Of a stretch of 64,000 bases of DNA, positions 58,997 through 64,000 are shown one piece after another (the first letter of the stretch is position 1; the number at the start of each line of letters is the position of its first letter). A model generated the notes under the pieces. It was not told the origin of the DNA. It worked only from the letters and a program-made list of their open reading frames with translations, and searched no databases. The stretch is from Rappaport israeli (lineage in GTDB: Bacteria; Pseudomonadota; Gammaproteobacteria; Cardiobacteriales; Cardiobacteriaceae): positions 1 to 64,000 of the forward strand of contig NZ_LXHZ01000027.1 of NCBI RefSeq assembly GCF_001888055.1. Reading direction: 5' to 3'. Position numbers and translations under genes: made by a program.

Positions 58997-60238
58997 ATGG
59001 ATATTGATTCCCCAGATGTTGCGCGAAAGATTTTTGAAAAATTAGCGCATTTTGCTATTGAGAAAAAAGTATCGGATATTTTTATTAATTCTAATCAAAA
59101 TGCCGCGGTTAAAATCGATGGGCAAATGATTTATTTACAAGATTTTTTCTTTGATGAGCAGGGAGTGTATTACTTTTTAGAAGCCATTGCTCAGCCTCAG
59201 TCGATTCAGCAGTTTAAAGACACGCACGAGCTCAATATGATGATTGAGATTAAGGGGTTAAGTTATTTTAGGGTGAATGTCTATATGCAGCGCAATATGC
59301 CTGGATTTGTTATGCGGACAATCCCTACTGAAATTCCTGTGTTTGAAGATTTAAAATTACCCTCTATTTTGGCAGAATTTTCTATGGCAAAGCGGGGGTT
59401 GATTATTCTTTGTGGCGCAACGGGAACGGGAAAATCGACTACTTTGGCTTCGATGATTGACTACCGCAATCGCCATAGTCAAAACCATATCATCACTGTA
59501 GAAGACCCGATTGAGTTTATGCATAAAAGTAAAAAATCGGTGGTCATTCAGCGTGAGGTGGGCATTGATACGGAGTCTTATGGGGCAGCTTTGAAAAACT
59601 CTCTGCGTCAAGCGCCTGATGTGATTATGATTGGTGAGATTCGAGATAGTGAGACTATGCAATATGCGATGCATTTTGCTGAAAGTGGGCACTTATGTTT
59701 GGCAACAATGCATTCTACGAATAGTCAACAAGCCATTGAGCGTTTGTATAACTTTTTCCCAAGAGAGTTGCGTAAGCAGTTGCAAGTAGAGTTGGCGCAT
59801 AATTTAAAGGCTATTATTACTCAGCGTTTGTTGCGCCGTGCTGATGGTCAGGGGCGGATTGTATCTATGGAGATGATGCACAACACACCTTATATTGAAC
59901 ATTTGATTCATGAAGGGGAGTTGCACAAACTCAATGAGGCGATGAAGCGAGGCAATGAAGAAGATGGGGTGGTTACTTTTGATGAAAGTTTGTTTCGTCT
60001 GTATGAAGATGGCTATATCAGCTATGAAGAGGCGAAAAACTATATTGAGTCAGAAAATGACTTCCGCATTATGTTGCGTGCGCACAGTAAGCGTCCATTG
60101 CCCAAAGAGCTAGCCAGTAGTGGGCAGTCGTTTAAAGTACAAGATGATGCGGCGCTTGAGCAAGAAATGCTTAAAAAGCAGCGAGATGAGCTTAAAAAAA
60201 TGCGTGAGTTACGTATGCAAAATATAAATAAGTCTTAA
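58997..60238 (+). CDS. pilU: PilT-like accessory retraction ATPase PilU
   Basis: Assists PilT. 413 residues. Walker A LCGATGTGKSTTLASM near residue 138, Asp box VEDPIEFMHKSK, Walker B VIMIGEIRDSETMQYAMHFAESGHLCLATMHS. After the motor core comes a C-terminal extension of about 60 charged residues (LEQEMLKKQRDELKKM), as in PilU. 36 bases after pilT. Confidence 0.94.
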   Translation: MDIDSPDVARKIFEKLAHFAIEKKVSDIFINSNQNAAVKIDGQMIYLQDFFFDEQGVYYFLEAIAQPQSIQQFKDTHELNMMIEIKGLSYFRVNVYMQRNMPGFVMRTIPTEIPVFEDLKLPSILAEFSMAKRGLIILCGATGTGKSTTLASMIDYRNRHSQNHIITVEDPIEFMHKSKKSVVIQREVGIDTESYGAALKNSLRQAPDVIMIGEIRDSETMQYAMHFAESGHLCLATMHSTNSQQAIERLYNFFPRELRKQLQVELAHNLKAIITQRLLRRADGQGRIVSMEMMHNTPYIEHLIHEGELHKLNEAMKRGNEEDGVVTFDESLFRLYEDGYISYEEAKNYIESENDFRIMLRAHSKRPLPKELASSGQSFKVQDDAALEQEMLKKQRDELKKMRELRMQNINKS

Positions 60239-60251
60239 ATTCTAATTAGTT

Positions 60252-62150
60252 ATGACGCTTTATAACGCTGCTGACCTTGAGGTGTTAAAGGGGTTAGACC
60301 CCGTTCGTCAACGCCCTGGAATGTACACGGATACCACACGTCCGAATCATCTTGCTCAAGAGGTGCTTGATAATAGTGTAGACGAGGCATTGGCGGGGTA
60401 TGCCAAAAATATTGAGGTGGTTTTGCATGCAGATGGTTCGCTATCTGTGCAAGATGATGGGCGCGGTATGCCAGTAGATAGTCATCCTGAGGAAAAAATT
60501 AGTGGGGTGGAGCTGATTTTAACGCGTCTACACGCAGGGGGAAAATTTAGTCGCAAAAACTATGCTTTTAGTGGCGGGTTGCATGGTGTTGGGGTGTCGG
60601 TGGTGAATGCGCTCTCTAAATGGTTGGTGGTGGAGGTTATGCGTGAGGGTTGGTTGTATCGGATGCGTTGTGAATATGGTGAGGTGGTTGAACCATTAGA
60701 AGCGGTTGAGAAAATCCCTAAGCGACGCCGTGGAACGCGTCTTCATTTTTCACCTGAAGCACGCTATTTTGATAGCGTGAATTTTTCTTTGCCTAAATTA
60801 AAGCATTTGCTTAAGGCAAAAGCGGTGTTGTGTGCAGGATTGCAGATTGATTTTTTACATGAGGCGAGTGGTGAGCGCTTATCGTGGCGTTATGAGGATG
60901 GTTTAGCGGCGTATTTAAAAGAGCAGATACAGGGTGAGGTTTTATTACCTGAGCCTTATATTTTGAATCATCAAGATGAGATGGGGGAGTTGTCGGTGGC
61001 GCTGACATGGGTTACTGAACCTTTGGGGGAGGCGGTGGGGGAGAGCTATGCCAATTTGATTCCCACAATTGCTGGGGGGACGCATGTTAATGGTTTGCGT
61101 ACGGGTTTGGTGGAGGCGTTGCGGGAGTTTTGTGAGTTTCGGCAATTATTACCGCGAGGTGTGAAACTTGCGCCTGAGGATAGTTGGCATGGTTGTCAGT
61201 ATGTGTTGTCGGTTAAAATTCCTGAGCCACAGTTTGCCAGTCAAACAAAAGAGCGCTTGAGTTCACGCCAGTGCGCAGGATGGGTAAGCGCGGTGATTAA
61301 GGACAAATTCAGTTTGTTTTTAAATCAATATCATGAGTTGGGTGAAGCGTTGGCGCAGTTGGCATTGCAACAGGCGCAAAAGCGGTTGCGCGCTAGTAAA
61401 CAAGTGGTGCGGAAAAAGTATAGTAGTGGTCCTGCCTTACCAGGAAAATTAGCCGATTGTGTGAGTCAGGATTTGGCGCAGACAGAATTATTTTTGGTGG
61501 AGGGGGATTCCGCTGGGGGCTCAGCGAAGCAGGCGCGCGATCGTCATTTTCAGGCAATTTTGCCGTTGCGCGGTAAGATTTTAAATACTTGGGAGGTGGA
61601 TTCTTCTGAGGTGATGGCTTCTCAAGAGGTGCATAATATTGCTGTGGCGTTGGGGGTTGACCCAGATTCTTCGGATTTATCTGATTTGCGCTATGGCAAA
61701 ATTTGTATTTTGGCGGATGCAGATAGTGATGGTTTACATATTGCGACGTTGATTTGCGCGTTAATGGTGCGTCATTTTCCACAGGTGGTGCGTGCTGGGC
61801 ATTTGTATATGGCGATGCCGCCGCTCTATCGTTTGGATGCAGGTAAGCGGATTGAATATGCTTTGGACGCTGGGGAGCGTGATGCGCTGATGCAAATGAT
61901 TCGTCGCGATGGTTTTAAAGGCAATATTAATGTGACGCGTTTTAAGGGGTTAGGGGAGATGAATCCGCCTCAATTGCGCGAAACGACGATGAATCCTGAT
62001 ACACGTCGTTTGATTCAATTGCGCTTAAATGAGTCGGGTGATTTGCCTATTTTGGATATGTTGCTGACTAAAAAGCGGGCTAATGATAGAAGACGGTGGA
62101 TTGAGACTTATGGTAACCGCGTTCAGACAACGCATTCTTTAGAAGATTAA
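60252..62150 (+). CDS. parE: DNA topoisomerase IV subunit B
   Basis: ATPase subunit of the decatenating topoisomerase. 632 residues, intact. N-terminal [23 protein letters not shown] and GRGMPVDSH (GHKL), [15 protein letters not shown], then TOPRIM features [16 protein letters not shown] and [12 protein letters not shown]. The sensitivity-region residues in [12 protein letters not shown] look wild type. Ten bases ahead of parC. Confidence 0.96.
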   Translation: MTLYNAADLEVLKGLDPVRQRPGMYTDTTRPNHLAQEVLDNSVDEALAGYAKNIEVVLHADGSLSVQDDGRGMPVDSHPEEKISGVELILTRLHAGGKFSRKNYAFSGGLHGVGVSVVNALSKWLVVEVMREGWLYRMRCEYGEVVEPLEAVEKIPKRRRGTRLHFSPEARYFDSVNFSLPKLKHLLKAKAVLCAGLQIDFLHEASGERLSWRYEDGLAAYLKEQIQGEVLLPEPYILNHQDEMGELSVALTWVTEPLGEAVGESYANLIPTIAGGTHVNGLRTGLVEALREFCEFRQLLPRGVKLAPEDSWHGCQYVLSVKIPEPQFASQTKERLSSRQCAGWVSAVIKDKFSLFLNQYHELGEALAQLALQQAQKRLRASKQVVRKKYSSGPALPGKLADCVSQDLAQTELFLVEGDSAGGSAKQARDRHFQAILPLRGKILNTWEVDSSEVMASQEVHNIAVALGVDPDSSDLSDLRYGKICILADADSDGLHIATLICALMVRHFPQVVRAGHLYMAMPPLYRLDAGKRIEYALDAGERDALMQMIRRDGFKGNINVTRFKGLGEMNPPQLRETTMNPDTRRLIQLRLNESGDLPILDMLLTKKRANDRRRWIETYGNRVQTTHSLED

Positions 62151-62160
62151 AGGTTGGGGC

Positions 62161-64000
62161 TTGTGGAAGAATTTTTTAGATGTTGAGGCGTTTAGCGAGA
62201 AGGCGTATTTAGATTACGCCATGTATGTGATTTTAGACCGCGCGTTGCCTCATATTAAAGATGGGCTAAAGCCTGTGCAACGACGGCTGATTTATGCGAT
62301 GTCAGAATTAGGGTTATCAGCACAATCAAAATATAAGAAATCAGCGCGCACGGTGGGGGATGTGTTGGGTAAATATCATCCGCATGGCGATAGTGCCTGT
62401 TATGAAGCGATGGTGTTAATGGCGCAAGATTTTAGTTATCGCTATCCGTTGATTGATGGTCAGGGGAATTGGGGTAGCGTGGATGATCCAAAATCATTTG
62501 CGGCAATGCGTTATACCGAATCACGTTTGACTGCTTATGCTAAATCACTCCTTGCGGAGTTGGATCAGGGGACGGTGCAATGGGTGGATAATTTTGATGG
62601 TACGCTCAGCGAACCAGCTTATTTGCCTGCGCGTTTGCCTAATATTTTGCTCAATGGGGCTTCAGGGATTGCGGTAGGGATGGCAACTGATATTGCACCG
62701 CATAATTTGCGCGAAGTGGTGAAGGCGTGTTGTGCATTGTTAGAGGATGCGAATTTATCTGATGAGGCGCTATTGGCTTGTATTCCTGCGCCAGATTATC
62801 CCACAGGGGGGGAGTTGATTACGCCAAAAGAGGAGGTGAAACAACTCTATCAAAGCGGACAAGGCTCTATTAAATTGCGCGCGACATACCGCATAGAAGA
62901 GGGGAATGTGGTGATTGAGCAGCTGCCGTATCAGGTTTCAAGCAGTAGGATTATTGAGCAAATCGCTAAGCAAATGCAGAGTAAAAAAATGCAGTGGCTA
63001 GAAGATGTGCGCGATGAATCAGACCATGAAAATAGGGTGCGGGTGGTGTTGATTCCACGCTCTAATCGCATAGATATCGAGTTATTAATGCAACATTTAT
63101 TTGCAACAACTGACCTTGAGAAAAATTATCGCACGCAATTAAATGTGATTGGTTTGGATGGTAAACCGCAGGTAAAACCATTGCGCGTGCTATTAACTGA
63201 ATGGCTTTCTTTTCGTAAAGAGAGCGTGCGCAAGGGGTTGATTCATCGTTTGCAACAGGTTGAGGCGCGTTTGCATGTGTTGCAAGGATTGATGATTGCA
63301 TTTTTAAATCTTGATGAGGTCATTCGTATTATCCGTGAGGAAGAGGAGCCTAAGGCGATATTAATCGCGCATTTTGGCTTGTCAGAGCAACAGACAGAGA
63401 CAATCCTAAACACGCGTTTGCGCCATTTAGCGCGTCTTGAGCAACTCAATATTCAAGCTGAGCAACAAAGCCTTGAAGATGAGCAAAAAAGTTTACAACA
63501 AACGCTCAATAGTGAGGCGAAATTAAATGCCACCATTACGGCACAATTACAACTTGATGCGCAAGCCTATGGCGATGCACGGCGGACGTTGATTGTAGAG
63601 CGCAGCAGCGCTACGGCGCTAACGCAAGCACAGCTTATGCCGAGTGAGGCATTAACGGTGGTGATTTCTAAAATGGGTTGGGTACGTGCTGCAAAGGGCT
63701 ATGATGTAGATGGGCAAGCATTGCAATATAAAAGTGGAGATGACTTTGCTTTGCAAACCAATATCCGTAGTAATGCAACTTTAGCGCTATTGGCGCGCAA
63801 TGGGCAAAGTTATTCGATGGCTGTGCATGATTTGCCTTCTGCAAGAGGATTTGGTGAGCCACTGAGTAGCACTTTAGCGTTAGATGCGCATAATGAGATT
63901 GTTGCCATGCAAGCCATTGAAGAAGCAAAAGAATATGTGGTTTGTGCCGATAATGGCTATGGATTTCGGATTTTAGGGCGTGATTTATACGCTAAAACTA
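62161..64000 (+). CDS. parC: DNA topoisomerase IV subunit A, partial at the right edge
   Basis: DNA-cleavage subunit. I read the frame uninterrupted from TTG 62161 to the last base (613 codons). [33 protein letters not shown] marks the start of the breakage domain. [12 protein letters not shown] holds the quinolone-site Ser and Glu as in susceptible strains, [10 protein letters not shown] contains the catalytic Tyr, and [10 protein letters not shown] follows. The beta-pinwheel C-terminal domain is just beginning at the edge. TTG is used because a GTG at 62163 is out of frame and no ATG is nearby. Confidence 0.93.
   Translation, partial: MWKNFLDVEAFSEKAYLDYAMYVILDRALPHIKDGLKPVQRRLIYAMSELGLSAQSKYKKSARTVGDVLGKYHPHGDSACYEAMVLMAQDFSYRYPLIDGQGNWGSVDDPKSFAAMRYTESRLTAYAKSLLAELDQGTVQWVDNFDGTLSEPAYLPARLPNILLNGASGIAVGMATDIAPHNLREVVKACCALLEDANLSDEALLACIPAPDYPTGGELITPKEEVKQLYQSGQGSIKLRATYRIEEGNVVIEQLPYQVSSSRIIEQIAKQMQSKKMQWLEDVRDESDHENRVRVVLIPRSNRIDIELLMQHLFATTDLEKNYRTQLNVIGLDGKPQVKPLRVLLTEWLSFRKESVRKGLIHRLQQVEARLHVLQGLMIAFLNLDEVIRIIREEEEPKAILIAHFGLSEQQTETILNTRLRHLARLEQLNIQAEQQSLEDEQKSLQQTLNSEAKLNATITAQLQLDAQAYGDARRTLIVERSSATALTQAQLMPSEALTVVISKMGWVRAAKGYDVDGQALQYKSGDDFALQTNIRSNATLALLARNGQSYSMAVHDLPSARGFGEPLSSTLALDAHNEIVAMQAIEEAKEYVVCADNGYGFRILGRDLYAKT

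Noticed and set aside
1-64000. CRISPR array, tRNA or rRNA genes, phage or known defence islands
   Set aside because: No regularly spaced repeats, no tRNA-like T-arm sequences and no recognisable defence proteins were seen on reading both strands.

Overview
The window reads as a chromosomal segment of an AT-leaning gammaproteobacterium. The evidence is gene order as much as gene content: rpsB-tsf-pyrH-frr-uppS-cdsA-rseP, lepA-lepB-rnc-era, dapA-bamC with mutL-miaA, ygfB/zapA divergence, pilT-pilU and parE-parC. Twitching-pilus ATPases plus this backbone would suit Cardiobacteriales (Suttonella, Cardiobacterium or Dichelobacter relatives). That lineage is an inference from gene content, not a computed placement.

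Layout. 1-5.7 kb is an accessory segment: the start of an IS256-like transposase, nadV (nicotinamide phosphoribosyltransferase), an NlpE-like lipoprotein, a 5'-truncated ahpC, a complete IS630-family element with TA target duplications, a GFA-family gene and a 3'-truncated binding-protein lipoprotein. Its codon choice differs from the rest (more GCC/ACC), so it looks like imported, Moraxellaceae-like DNA or a chimeric join. 5.8-16 kb holds photolyase, an AGCS amino-acid:cation symporter, a three-gene ABC importer of the TrpXYZ type, a DUF533 protein, a retropepsin-like protease, a Crp/Fnr regulator facing an iron-regulated bfd, rppH and dksA. 16-26 kb holds znuB-znuC with a candidate Zur operator, priA, an EEP-family nuclease-like protein, argS, a SPOR protein, prfC and a DUF815 ATPase. 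26-33.4 kb is the most niche-specific part: a TbpB/fHbp-like surface lipoprotein and a compact alpha-glucoside uptake and hydrolysis operon (binding protein, two permeases, GH13 enzyme, ATPase). 33.4-64 kb is conserved housekeeping: tatD with a small coupled membrane gene, map, the rpsB-to-rseP block, zapA, era/rnc/lepB/lepA, miaA/mutL/bamC/dapA, bcp, mnmG, yggT/proC, pilTU and parEC.

The dominant anomaly is about 23 one-base indels that split otherwise complete genes, including essential ones (rpsB, tsf, argS, lepA, map, cdsA, priA). Nearly all are repaired by adding one base, often to a homopolymer (T6 in rppH and argS, A6 in cdsA, C5 and GG in lepA). This is what an unpolished long-read assembly looks like, so I annotate these as single genes with a probable sequence error. 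The true truncations are ahpC (5' end gone) and the lipoprotein at 5246-5650 (3' end gone).

I found no CRISPR array, no recognisable defence system, no tRNA or rRNA gene, and nothing I can defend as a wholly new system. The best leads are the surface lipoprotein, the foreign segment around nadV, the 59-residue membrane protein coupled to tatD, and several regulatory RNA or operator candidates (rpsB leader, Zur box, Fur box, intra-operon terminators).
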